Source: Fibrobacter succinogenes
Lineage (GTDB): Bacteria > Fibrobacterota > Fibrobacteria > Fibrobacterales > Fibrobacteraceae
Reading direction: 5' to 3'
Assembly (NCBI GenBank): GCA_902800345.1
Contig: CADCDO010000020.1
Span: forward strand, 26,233-90,232
Length of the DNA stretch: 64,000 nucleotides
In this document: one piece after another, positions 1-7,445 of the stretch
How the letters are laid out: every line of letters begins with the position of its first letter
How positions within the stretch are numbered: position 1 is the first letter of the stretch
Notes under the pieces: model-generated
What the model saw: the letters and a program-made list of their open reading frames with translations, nothing else
Told to the model about the DNA's origin: nothing
Databases searched by the model: none
Translations under genes and position numbers: made by a program

Positions 1-85
1 CATATAAATATGCTTGCGCTGCGTTCGCCTCATAGATTTTCTCGACCTCTCGCCGTACGACTTGTACGGCTTCGGGTCTGCGGCC

Positions 86-188
86 TTGCTCTGCTCGCAA
101 CTGAAAAAATTCGTAAGGCGAGTGAAGCGCGAACGTTTGCGTTCGCATTTCCGAGCCTAGAATTTTGCGCTTGCGCAAAAAATTCCTG
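86..188. repeat. Dispersed repeat, copy A
   Basis: A block running from TTGCTCTGCTCGCAACTG to GCGCTTGCGCAAAAAATTCC. It contains the palindromic stretches GCGAACGTTTGCGTTCGC and GCGCTTGCGC. It recurs nearly identically at 291-395, and its right part recurs at 1226-1296. Each copy is followed closely by a hairpin with a T run. Positions 1-196 hold no plausible gene. Confidence 0.85.
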
Positions 189-196
189 ATTTTAAA

Positions 197-230
197 GACT
201 CCGCAACATCGTTTGCGGAGTCTTTTTTCT
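197..230 (+). terminator. Rho-independent terminator
   Basis: A perfect 10-bp stem, GACTCCGCAA (197-206) with TTGCGGAGTC (213-222), a 6-base loop, then TTTTTTCT. It probably ends a transcript that starts left of the window. Confidence 0.8.
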
Positions 231-260
231 ACTCGCCTCTAAGAAAAAATTGGATTTTGG

Positions 261-292
261 GAATCTCGATGAAAGTCGAGATTCTTTTTTTT
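261..292 (+). terminator. Rho-independent terminator
   Basis: A 9-bp stem, GAATCTCGA (261-269) with TCGAGATTC (276-284), followed by eight T. It is the second of four stacked terminator-like hairpins before the first gene. Confidence 0.75.
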
Positions 293-395
293 GCTCTGCT
301 CGCAACTGAAAAAAAATTCGTAAGGCGAGTGAAGCGCGAACGCTTGCGTTCGCATTTCCGAGCCTAGAATTTTGCGCTTGCGCAAAAAATTCCTA
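291..395. repeat. Dispersed repeat, copy B
   Basis: Nearly identical to 86-188, including both palindromic cores. It directly follows the T run of the terminator at 261-292. Confidence 0.85.
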
Positions 396-424
396 GGATT
401 TTGTTAGCGAACAAAATTTTAAAG

Positions 425-489
425 TCCCGACTTCACAAAGTCGGGATTTTGCTTTATTGGAAACTCTCGCATTTGCGGGAGCTTTTTTT
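425..489 (+). terminator. Two adjacent terminator-like hairpins
   Basis: First hairpin: TCCCGACTT (425-433) pairs with AAGTCGGGA (438-446), then TTTTGCTTT. Second hairpin: CTCTCGC (464-470) pairs with GCGGGAG (475-481) with one G-T wobble, then a T run. They lie just before the FISUMP gene, so transcription of that gene must start after about 490 or read through them. Confidence 0.65.
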
Positions 490-514
490 CATGTTGTTTA
501 TTATATTTCTTAAT

Positions 515-1225
515 ATGAATAAGTTTTCTTTTTGTGCTTTTTTATGTACGGCATGTTTTCTTATTGCCTGCGGTGACGGATTATCGAAAGATAAATCTTC
601 TTCCGGTGTAATTCCTAAATCTAACTCATCGGACAAAATTGTTGCATCTTCATCCGCCTCGGTCTCTAGTATTGCTCAAAAAACTGTTGACCCGTTAACG
701 GTGACTAGAGGTTCCATGACAGACTCCCGCGACGGTCAAACCTACAAAACAGTCACCATCGGTTCCCAAACGTGGATGGCAAAAAACCTGAACTACGAAG
801 CAGCGAAAAGCCGCTGTTTCAAAGATAAAGCGTCTAATTGCACCAAATACGGTCGCCTATACTCGTGGGCCACAGCGAAAACGGCTTGCCCTAGCGGATG
901 GCACTTGCCAACAAAAGCGGAGTTTGAAACGTTGTTCACTGCTGTCGGGGGGCAATCAACCGTGGGAACAAAACTCAAATCAAAAAGCGGATGGCGTGAA
1001 AGCGGCAACGGTTCTGATGATTACTCGTTTTCTGCGTTGTCTGTTGGTTACAGTAACTTCAAGGACTATAACTACAACGAGAGCTTCTTCGCGTTCTTCT
1101 GGAGTTCTACAGAGAACGATGACGATAATGCGTACTACATGAAGTTGTTCCACGACTATGATAGTGCGTTCTTGTACCACGACGATAAGAACGCCTTTAA
1201 GTCAGTCCGTTGCGTCAAAGACTGA
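515..1225 (+). CDS. FISUMP-domain lipoprotein
   Basis: A secreted lipoprotein of 236 residues. The ATG at 515 was chosen because a lipoprotein signal peptide starts there, with lipobox LIAC about 20 residues in; the frame stays open further upstream but crosses terminator hairpins. After a Ser-rich linker comes one FISUMP domain. It starts with the signature DSRDGQTYKTVTIGSQTWMA and continues through YGRLYSW, CPSGWHLPT and FWSSTEN to the terminal SVRCVKD. The domain has an even set of Cys that probably form disulphides. The molecular function of FISUMP proteins is unknown; the fold is thought to resemble a C-type lectin or SUMF1. The gene is a close paralogue of 1928-2563 and is probably expressed alone. 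Confidence 0.85.
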   Translation: MNKFSFCAFLCTACFLIACGDGLSKDKSSSGVIPKSNSSDKIVASSSASVSSIAQKTVDPLTVTRGSMTDSRDGQTYKTVTIGSQTWMAKNLNYEAAKSRCFKDKASNCTKYGRLYSWATAKTACPSGWHLPTKAEFETLFTAVGGQSTVGTKLKSKSGWRESGNGSDDYSFSALSVGYSNFKDYNYNESFFAFFWSSTENDDDNAYYMKLFHDYDSAFLYHDDKNAFKSVRCVKD

Positions 1226-1296
1226 TAAGGCGAGTGAAGCGCGAACGCTTGCGTTCGCATTTTCGAGCCTAGAATTTCGCGCTTGCGCAAATTTCT
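1226..1296. repeat. Dispersed repeat, copy C
   Basis: The right part of the 86-188 repeat, from TAAGGCGAGTGAAGCGCG to GCGCTTGCGCAAATTTC. It starts on the base after the FISUMP stop codon. Confidence 0.8.
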
Positions 1297-1305
1297 GTTT
1301 TTTAA

Positions 1306-1337
1306 GCTTCCGCAATATTGTTTGCGGAGTTTTTTTA
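1306..1337 (+). terminator. Rho-independent terminator of the FISUMP gene
   Basis: CTTCCGCAA pairs with TTGCGGAG across a short loop with one bulged T, then seven T. It resembles the hairpin at 197-230 in stem sequence. Confidence 0.7.
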
Positions 1338-1348
1338 TATTAATTCTC

Positions 1349-1825
1349 ATGAAAATTATTTTGTTGTGTGTTGCGTTGTTGATTATGCCTTGCTTGGCGG
1401 ATGAACCGGCTTTGGTTACGTCTGTTGATTCGGTTGCGTATTACCAGAAAATGTATGAGTACAACTTGGAGAAATATCATACCGATGTTTTTGTGAAAGA
1501 TGTGATGTTCTGGACATATATTGGTGGCATGATTGCGTCTGGTTGTATCTCTGTGCCTGTGGCTTTGGGGACTGGAGTTCGCGGTGGAGATCTTTCGACT
1601 ATGGAAAAGGTAGGGGTGATTGTTCCTCTAGCTATTATGGGAACGGCTGGGATTGGATATATAACCTTTGAAATTGCGACGTTAGTTCGCCGCAGTAAAT
1701 ATGAGAAATACTACAAAAAATGGGAGAATTCTAAAAAATCGAGCAAGTCCATGCAAGTTGGTGTCGCTCCCTTGCTGGATCCTTTGGATGGGCGTTACGG
1801 CGCGGCCTTGGCGCTTACTTTTTAG
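1349..1825 (+). CDS. Exported protein with membrane segments, unknown function
   Basis: 158 residues from the ATG at 1349. This start gives a clean signal peptide (MKIILLCVALLIMPCLADEP); the open frame upstream runs back through the terminator. After a short Tyr-rich region come two hydrophobic stretches, roughly residues 50-70 and 85-110, then a basic Lys/Tyr/Ser-rich tail. I do not recognise a family. It sits between two FISUMP lipoproteins but has no FISUMP motifs. An inner- or outer-membrane-associated role is the most that can be said. Confidence 0.6.
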   Translation: MKIILLCVALLIMPCLADEPALVTSVDSVAYYQKMYEYNLEKYHTDVFVKDVMFWTYIGGMIASGCISVPVALGTGVRGGDLSTMEKVGVIVPLAIMGTAGIGYITFEIATLVRRSKYEKYYKKWENSKKSSKSMQVGVAPLLDPLDGRYGAALALTF

Positions 1826-1927
1826 CTTTAGTTTTTGAATAAAGTTTATTTGATTATTTTTTTCTTAGATTTTGGGATGTTGTTTGAAAAGATTGTATCT
1901 TAATGAGTACTTTTAAGGAAAAAATGT

Positions 1928-2563
1928 ATGAAATATTCTTTATTTTATTCTGCATTGCTTGCTATGTCGTTTGTGATTGTTGCTTGTGATGATGGCAATT
2001 CTTCTAGCGTCACCCAGAGCGAAGTCGAAGGGGTTCTAACAGATTCCCGCGATGGTCAGGTTTACAAAACCGTTATTATCGGTTCTCAGACGTGGATGGC
2101 TCAGAACCTGAACTACGAAACCGCAAACAGCTATTGCTATAGTGATTCGGCTGAATATTGCTCCAAATATGGTCGCCTTTATACATGGGACGCTGCGAAA
2201 ACTGCTTGTCCTGGCGGATGGCACTTGCCAACAAAAGCAGAATTTGAAACTTTATTCACCACCGTCGGTGGCCAATCAACAGCAGGCATAAAACTCAAAT
2301 CGACAAGTGGTTGGAACGATATTGGAGGCAATGGCACAGATGATTACTCGTTTTCTGCGTTACCTGCTGGCATGAAGGACTACAAATTCGGAGGCTACAG
2401 CATGTTGAATTACAGCGCGTGCTCTTGGAGTTCTACAGAGTACAATTGGGCCGACGCATACGCCGCTTCGATAAGTAAATTAACGGAGGTCGAAGAAGAC
2501 GATGCTACTCTTTTCTCAACCGAAAAGGATCATGGTTTTTCTGTTCGTTGCGTCAAAGACTAG
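1928..2563 (+). CDS. FISUMP-domain lipoprotein
   Basis: 211 residues. AAGGA lies about 9 bases upstream of the ATG. The signal peptide ends in lipobox VIVAC, followed by DDGNSSS. A single FISUMP domain fills the rest: DSRDGQVYKTVIIGSQTWMA, YGRLYTW, CPGGWHLPTKAEFETLF, CSWSSTEYNW and the terminal FSVRCVKD. It is strongly similar to the product of 515-1225, in both protein and codon-level sequence, which suggests a fairly recent duplication. It is expected to be anchored by lipid and exposed to the periplasm or surface. Ligand or activity is unknown. Confidence 0.85.
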   Translation: MKYSLFYSALLAMSFVIVACDDGNSSSVTQSEVEGVLTDSRDGQVYKTVIIGSQTWMAQNLNYETANSYCYSDSAEYCSKYGRLYTWDAAKTACPGGWHLPTKAEFETLFTTVGGQSTAGIKLKSTSGWNDIGGNGTDDYSFSALPAGMKDYKFGGYSMLNYSACSWSSTEYNWADAYAASISKLTEVEEDDATLFSTEKDHGFSVRCVKD

Positions 2564-2577
2564 CAATGAGGCTAGTG

Positions 2578-2728
2578 TTACTCAATGCCCTGTTCGCCTT
2601 GCTTTGGCTCGGCGGTTTCGTCGTGTTCCTCGATTTTAGAGACTTTGGTGAACCAGTAGTCTTCGCTGTTGATGGAACTCATGTTGCCGATGAGCTGGTC
2701 GAGGTCGAGATTTGTTTTCGTTTGCCAT
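2578..2728 (-). pseudogene. Short frameshifted coding remnant
   Basis: On the minus strand an ATG at 2728 opens MANENK. Continuing in another frame gives an acidic, protein-like tail (LDLDQLIGNMSSINSED, then DYWFTKVSKIEEHDE) ending at a TAA at 2578-2580. Joining the two needs one frameshift near 2709. The intact part in the second frame is only 36 codons from its own ATG. It may be the decayed end of a small gene; family unknown. Confidence 0.3.
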
Positions 2729-2774
2729 GCCTAAAATATAGAGTGTTTTGAAGGCATTTTTTGAAAAATGGTGA

Positions 2775-3020
2775 AATTTACGTGAAAATTCTCAATTTTG
2801 AACGATTTTTTACGTAAAATTTTAATGTTGTATGTAGTAAAAAAGCCTCTTTTGTAATTTTTTTGCCTTTCGGAGGTGATTTTTGTGCAAAGAAGGATTT
2901 TTTAACCTGTGTTTTGAACTGGTTTTTAGGCTGAAATCCCAATTTTTTGAAAAATTTGATTAATTTGTACTAAAATTTACGTGAAAATTTCATAAATTCA
3001 CTCTTTTTTCACGTAAAAAA
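2775..3020. repeat. Two copies of a 47-bp AT-rich module with ACGT cores
   Basis: Copies at 2775-2821 and 2974-3020 share the left part AAATTTACGTGAAAATT and the right part TTTTTT(A/C)ACGTAAAA, with a variable middle of the same length. The region 2752-3117 contains no gene. A further short direct repeat, TTTACAAAGTCTTTA / TTCACAAAGTCTTTA, lies at about 3068-3103 just before the next gene, so some of this may be a control region. Confidence 0.6.
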
Positions 3021-3117
3021 CGCCGAAAATACAAAATTTTGTTTTTCAGCGCTTGTCACGAATGTAAATTTACAAAGTCTTTATAAATTCACAAAGTCTT
3101 TAGCGAAAGGAGCTTTT

Positions 3118-3465
3118 ATGTCGATAGCTGAAATTTCAAAGAAGTTCCATGCGGATAAGCGAGGCAACTGCGCCATGGCTGTGGCTTATGGTTACGCCCG
3201 TGCAACGGGCAAGTCCGAAGAAGAGGCCGTGAAGGCTGCCGAAATGTTCCGTGCGTTTGGTGGAGGCAAGGCTCCGGACGGCTTGTGCGGTGCGCTCTAT
3301 GCTGCAAAGATGATGCAGCCGGACCATGCCGAATCGATTGAGGAATTCTTTAAGCGCGGGGCGCAAAACTGCACCAAGTGCCAGGAAATCCGCCCGAACA
3401 AGGTCATTCCATGCAACCGCTGCGTTGAACTCGCTGGCGAAGCGCTGGACTTTTTGGAGAAATAG
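3118..3465 (+). CDS. C_GCAxxG_C_C family protein
   Basis: A small 115-residue cytoplasmic protein preceded by AAAGGAG. The Cys pattern fits the C_GCAxxG_C_C family: GNCAMAVAYGYA near residue 20, GGGKAPDGLCGALYAAK near 50-65, then CTKC (about 92-95) and CNRC (about 101-104). In the family these residues are suspected to bind a metal or take part in redox chemistry, but no reaction is established. It stands alone between an AT-rich control-like region and a minus-strand gene. Family assignment is fairly secure; function is open. Confidence 0.75.
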   Translation: MSIAEISKKFHADKRGNCAMAVAYGYARATGKSEEEAVKAAEMFRAFGGGKAPDGLCGALYAAKMMQPDHAESIEEFFKRGAQNCTKCQEIRPNKVIPCNRCVELAGEALDFLEK

Positions 3466-3535
3466 AGTTTAGAAAAAGGTATTAGATGACAGGTGTTTGG
3501 GTTTAGGATTTATAATCGCGGTAACGCCGCTAGAT

Positions 3536-3652
3536 AATTAGGAATTTGGATTTCGGAATGATGAATTTCATTAAAGTATAATTCCTACTTCCTAACTCCG
3601 AATGGAATGTAGTTTCTAATCCCTATAGCCTACACCTATCTAAGTTCTACAA
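3536..3652. repeat. Heptad-period low-complexity sequence
   Basis: AATTAGG AATTTGG ATTTCGG at 3536-3556, then TTCCTACTTCCTAACTCC and TAATCCCTATAGCC-type runs with TA recurring about every 7 bases. The gene-free stretch 3466-3735 otherwise holds only a degenerate copy of the CTGGAT...GGATGACG-type dispersed repeat near 3690-3715. Confidence 0.55.
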
Positions 3653-3735
3653 GCGAAGCGTCTAAGCTCTATCGGCTAAATAGAAGTAACTGGATGCTTC
3701 GGGTTCCCTCAGCATGACGAGGATGAAAGCTCCGT

Positions 3736-4470
3736 CTATTGCCCACTTCCAACTTCCAACTTCCTACCGTCTACTAACCTCACATTCAGCAGGTCTTCTT
3801 CCCAAGCTTCTTTTTGCTTGCGGAGCTTTTCGAGGGCCTTGTCATCGGCGGTGCTTTCGTCGCGGGCTTGCATGAGCCTTTTGTAGCTTTCGAAAAGATC
3901 GCTTGCGTGCGGATAGTCCTGCGCAAGTCCCGACAGCGCGTTTAAAATGGCATCGTCGGAATACAGGCGGGCGATTCCTTCAAGCGAACGTTCGATGTAC
4001 TTTTGAGTCTCGTGTTCGCGCTTGAACGTTTCCGCTTCTTCAAATTCGAGGGGGATGATTTTGTCCATCCATTCGGTTTCAGCGGTGTAGAGCTCGTTGT
4101 CCTCGGCAATAGCGTCCTTGTGCTTGATGATTTCCAACTGCGACTTGAGGAACGGACGGTAGCTTTCGACATCGATTTTCAGCGATGTGCGCTCGGCAAA
4201 TTCCGCTAAATTTCGGAGATTTGCCTCGGAGGGGTTGTTCAGGAGGCATTCTTTGAGGACTGCTAGCTGATCTTTGGGGGGGAGGCGCTTGAACGATTCC
4301 GATCGGGTGCTGTTGGCGCGAATTCTCAAGCGTAGAATACGCAACAGCAAAAGCATCATGAGGGCGAAAAATAAAATGGACCAATTCACGGGCCAAAAAT
4401 AGCTAATCCCTCGAAAAAGAACTCGAAATTTCAATGAATATACTGAAAAAATGGGTGAAAACCACTGCAT
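3736..4470 (-). CDS. Membrane-anchored protein of unknown function
   Basis: 244 residues from the ATG at 4470. One strong transmembrane helix lies at about residues 28-46 (WSILFFALMMLLLLRILRL), followed by a long, charged, mostly helical cytoplasmic region without recognised motifs. The last 13 or so residues (LVDGRKLEVGSGQ) are encoded by low-complexity heptad sequence (AACTTCC repeats) and are probably not an original part of the protein. It is divergent to the fibro-slime gene, and the start region overlaps that gene's upstream frame. An alternative start is Met38 or Met39. Confidence 0.6.
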   Translation of the reverse strand: MQWFSPIFSVYSLKFRVLFRGISYFWPVNWSILFFALMMLLLLRILRLRIRANSTRSESFKRLPPKDQLAVLKECLLNNPSEANLRNLAEFAERTSLKIDVESYRPFLKSQLEIIKHKDAIAEDNELYTAETEWMDKIIPLEFEEAETFKREHETQKYIERSLEGIARLYSDDAILNALSGLAQDYPHASDLFESYKRLMQARDESTADDKALEKLRKQKEAWEEDLLNVRLVDGRKLEVGSGQ

Positions 4471-4591
4471 AATCTCAAGAAAAACTGTTTTTACATATAT
4501 TTTGCAATATTACGAGACCCCATTTAGATTTAATTGGTTTATATTTAGGTGGAATTGTTGTAACCTATCCATAGGTGGAGATTGGAATATT

Positions 4592-7327
4592 ATGAAATTA
4601 AATAAATGGATAACCCTTGGTGCCTTGTTTGGTTGCGCTGTAGCCGGGTTTGCTCAAACAAAGACTCAAGATGTCCGTACGTTGGATATTGTCATTCGCG
4701 ATTTCCAGCCTAATCATCCTGACTTTGAGAACTTCTCGGAAGAATCCGTTAGTCACTTGGATGAAATTTATAATTACGTGACGAAAACAGGTGCTGCCAT
4801 GAATTTATATGGCTACGATGTGAATTGGTACTTGAATTCGGCGGTATATCACAATTCTTGTGGCAATGGGAACACGATTGGCTTGGGTTATGGAGCCAAG
4901 ATTGGTACTGACGGTCTCCCGATGACGCCAAATGATGCATTGTATGGTTATTTGCAGACCATATCTACTTCGAAGGATGTCTTGAAATACGGCGAATGCT
5001 CCCAGAAATCGGCTCAAGGATGGACTCAGCGCGGCTATGAGAATTCCCTAGATGGAGTGAGCGGATTCAAGTGCCCGCAGGGTAAAACCGAATGGTCGAA
5101 CGAAGTTATTTACACTCCTGGCATGGTGTATCCTTTCTTGAGTTTCCCCGGATTGGAGGATTCCATATTTCAGGGGAAAAAATTCGATATGCTCAAAGGT
5201 GTGGTTATTACAAAACGTAAAGAAAGCTGTGATAACCAGAATTTTGTACAATGGTATGCGGATGTTCCCGGTGTGAACAAACGCATCAATACGACAATGG
5301 ATATTCCGAAAGATCCAAATTCCAAGTATTACATTTACGATTATAACTACAACAACGGCGGCTACTCTCCGCTTGACAGTATCGACCCCTACACCAGAAA
5401 ATGGGTGACGAACAAGCCCTGTAATCCGAAAATTCAAGAAGGTGCGAAGGTGTGTGACCAGTATCTACCGCAGACTTTGTCTATTTTCTGCCCTCCGTAT
5501 GGTTATGCATATGCCAAAAACCAAGCGGACTTTATGGGACAAAATACGGCTAAGCTTTGTGAGGACTGGCTGAATCAGGGTGGCCCGCGTGCTATAAATT
5601 CCGATGGGATGGGTAATAGTGCTGCCTATGTTGCCGCTGCGATGAATGGTGATCTCGGTCTGCAGCATCTCCGCAATTACGCCTTTACCATGATGGGTTA
5701 CGCTAGTTTCAAGTATAAGTATTCAAATCAGTTTAACGCTGCGGGACAGCTCGATCCTGAAGTGTTCGAATTTGCTGGTGACGATGACATGTGGATCTTT
5801 GTGGATGGTGTGCTTGTCGTGGATTTGGGTGGAACTCATTTGTCCACTCCGGGTAAGGTTAACATCCAAACTTTGGCTGTTAATAATCATGGTTGCCATC
5901 TTGGTGAACCGCTTGCTGGGTATGACAACTGTGTTGGAGCTTCCGATGCAACAGGTTGGGCAGACGATACGTGGCATCATTTGCACTTCTTCTATGCAGA
6001 CCGCCAGTCTGACGGTTCCAACATCTACATCCGCACGTCCCTAGCCGAACTTGCTCCGTCCCGCTTTGGACAGCCTTCGATTAGCGAAGTTGTGGTGAAG
6101 GTCAATGAAGAAGGTGAGGCGAACAACAGCATGTACATGAACGTACCGCTGGCGGATTCGAGCGTTGCCAAAATCGTAAATCCCAACGTGCCTTCGATGG
6201 TCGTGCTGCGTGAAGTTACTGTCAACGGTGTGAAACAGACTGTGGTCTATGGTTTCTATGTTGAGTCTCTGGAAGGTCCTATTGACAAGGGTGCTTCGGG
6301 CCAAATGTACCAGTTTAAGGGCGTTGTCAAGGATGGTGCCGGAAATGTTGTCGATGGTGGACTTTTGGGTGGTGACCGTCTAGCCTTTAATGTGCCATGG
6401 AGCCAAGGTCTTCAAGACGATGGTAATGGCCATAACTATACAGATCTGGAATGGACTCAGTTGATGGCTTGGTCCAAACTGGTTAATTTCCATGTCGCGT
6501 CGAACAATGGTAAGCAAGTGGAAGGCTTTGACGAACGTGACAAGTGGGGTAAGATTTCTTATACGGCAGTGGCTAAGGTGGAAGTCGTGGCCGATGACCC
6601 GGCTTATGACCGTCCTGACTTTAGTGAGCAAGCCCAAAAGCTTACCGATTTGGCAGGTAGCGGGACGCTCCCGACAGACATGACTGCAGATCTCGTGTTG
6701 ACTCCGATTCCTGCGATTCCTAACGTTGACCCGCTCAAGTACGCCAAGGATAGTGCAGAAACGATGATGAAGTCCGGCGTTCTTAATAATACTGTTGTTG
6801 GAAACGGTGTCGTTTATGGTGCCGGTCAGTCAACGAATTCGACGCTTTGCTATAACGATGGCAAGGACAAAGCTCATGGTGGAAAGAGCAATGAATCTTG
6901 CACGCAATGGTCTTTCCCGACGACTCAGCCGTTCCATGTGAACATCCGTGTGTTTGACCATCTCGGTCATTTCGTGAACCAGTACAGCAAACGTTTGACG
7001 GGTGACGATTTCAAGAGCGCTTTGGCTGGCCAACGTTCGGGCTCTGCACCTGTTGGTGTTCCGACATCGGGATGCGATACGCTTCCGTTGTATGGTCCGA
7101 CGGGAGCTATGCTTGCGACTATCAAGATGTATCCGGTGACGGAAAAGGGCCGTCTGCTTGCGACGGGTCCGTACATCTACCAGATGACGGTGGTTAAGGA
7201 AGCGTTTACCTATTGCTATGAAAGTAGCGGTAACAGCCCGACAATCATGTCGATGCCGTTCCAGCGTACTACAGAAACAATCAGGCGCGGTTATCGCAGA
7301 ACGCTGAGCGCACAACAAGGAAATTAA
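4592..7327 (+). CDS. Fibro-slime domain secreted protein
   Basis: 911 residues. The ATG at 4592 follows GGTGGAG and opens a signal peptide (MKLNKWITLGALFGCAVAGFAQ). The central region carries fibro-slime hallmarks: an early V(I)RDFQPNHPDFENF segment and, near residue 390, the aromatic/Asp-rich stretch FAGDDDMWIFVDGVLVVDLG followed by GTHLSTPGKVN. The C-terminal 200 residues look like beta-rich secretion or attachment sequence. Proteins of this family are secreted or surface-associated in F. succinogenes and have been linked to its slime and adhesion; the exact role here is inference. It is transcribed alone and ends at a strong terminator. An upstream in-frame extension to 4451 lacks a signal peptide and was rejected. 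Confidence 0.85.
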   Translation: MKLNKWITLGALFGCAVAGFAQTKTQDVRTLDIVIRDFQPNHPDFENFSEESVSHLDEIYNYVTKTGAAMNLYGYDVNWYLNSAVYHNSCGNGNTIGLGYGAKIGTDGLPMTPNDALYGYLQTISTSKDVLKYGECSQKSAQGWTQRGYENSLDGVSGFKCPQGKTEWSNEVIYTPGMVYPFLSFPGLEDSIFQGKKFDMLKGVVITKRKESCDNQNFVQWYADVPGVNKRINTTMDIPKDPNSKYYIYDYNYNNGGYSPLDSIDPYTRKWVTNKPCNPKIQEGAKVCDQYLPQTLSIFCPPYGYAYAKNQADFMGQNTAKLCEDWLNQGGPRAINSDGMGNSAAYVAAAMNGDLGLQHLRNYAFTMMGYASFKYKYSNQFNAAGQLDPEVFEFAGDDDMWIFVDGVLVVDLGGTHLSTPGKVNIQTLAVNNHGCHLGEPLAGYDNCVGASDATGWADDTWHHLHFFYADRQSDGSNIYIRTSLAELAPSRFGQPSISEVVVKVNEEGEANNSMYMNVPLADSSVAKIVNPNVPSMVVLREVTVNGVKQTVVYGFYVESLEGPIDKGASGQMYQFKGVVKDGAGNVVDGGLLGGDRLAFNVPWSQGLQDDGNGHNYTDLEWTQLMAWSKLVNFHVASNNGKQVEGFDERDKWGKISYTAVAKVEVVADDPAYDRPDFSEQAQKLTDLAGSGTLPTDMTADLVLTPIPAIPNVDPLKYAKDSAETMMKSGVLNNTVVGNGVVYGAGQSTNSTLCYNDGKDKAHGGKSNESCTQWSFPTTQPFHVNIRVFDHLGHFVNQYSKRLTGDDFKSALAGQRSGSAPVGVPTSGCDTLPLYGPTGAMLATIKMYPVTEKGRLLATGPYIYQMTVVKEAFTYCYESSGNSPTIMSMPFQRTTETIRRGYRRTLSAQQGN

Positions 7328-7348
7328 CTCGTAGGAGATGTTGAAGAG

Positions 7349-7382
7349 ACTCCCTGTAGCGGAACGCTGCGGGGAGTTTTTT
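7349..7382 (+). terminator. Rho-independent terminator of the fibro-slime gene
   Basis: ACTCCCTGTAGCG pairs with CGCTGCGGGGAGT (7349-7377, with G-T wobbles) around a GAA loop, followed by a T run. Confidence 0.85.
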
Positions 7383-7445
7383 GTTAGGTGTTGGTAGAGC
7401 TTAGGGCTTAGTAATTTTAACCTCTACGACCTAAAACCTATAACC
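7383..7445. repeat. Heptad array, nine units
   Basis: Nine consecutive 7-base units: GTTAGGT GTTGGTA, then GAGCTTA GGGCTTA, GTAATTT, then TAACCTC TACGACC and TAAAACC TATAACC. TA or TTA stays in register throughout. The array runs from the terminator T tract to the first base of the stop codon of the minus-strand gene ending at 7445. Confidence 0.7.

Noticed and set aside
4451..4591. N-terminal extension of the fibro-slime gene
   Set aside because: The open frame lacks a signal peptide; a clear one begins at 4592 with a ribosome site upstream.
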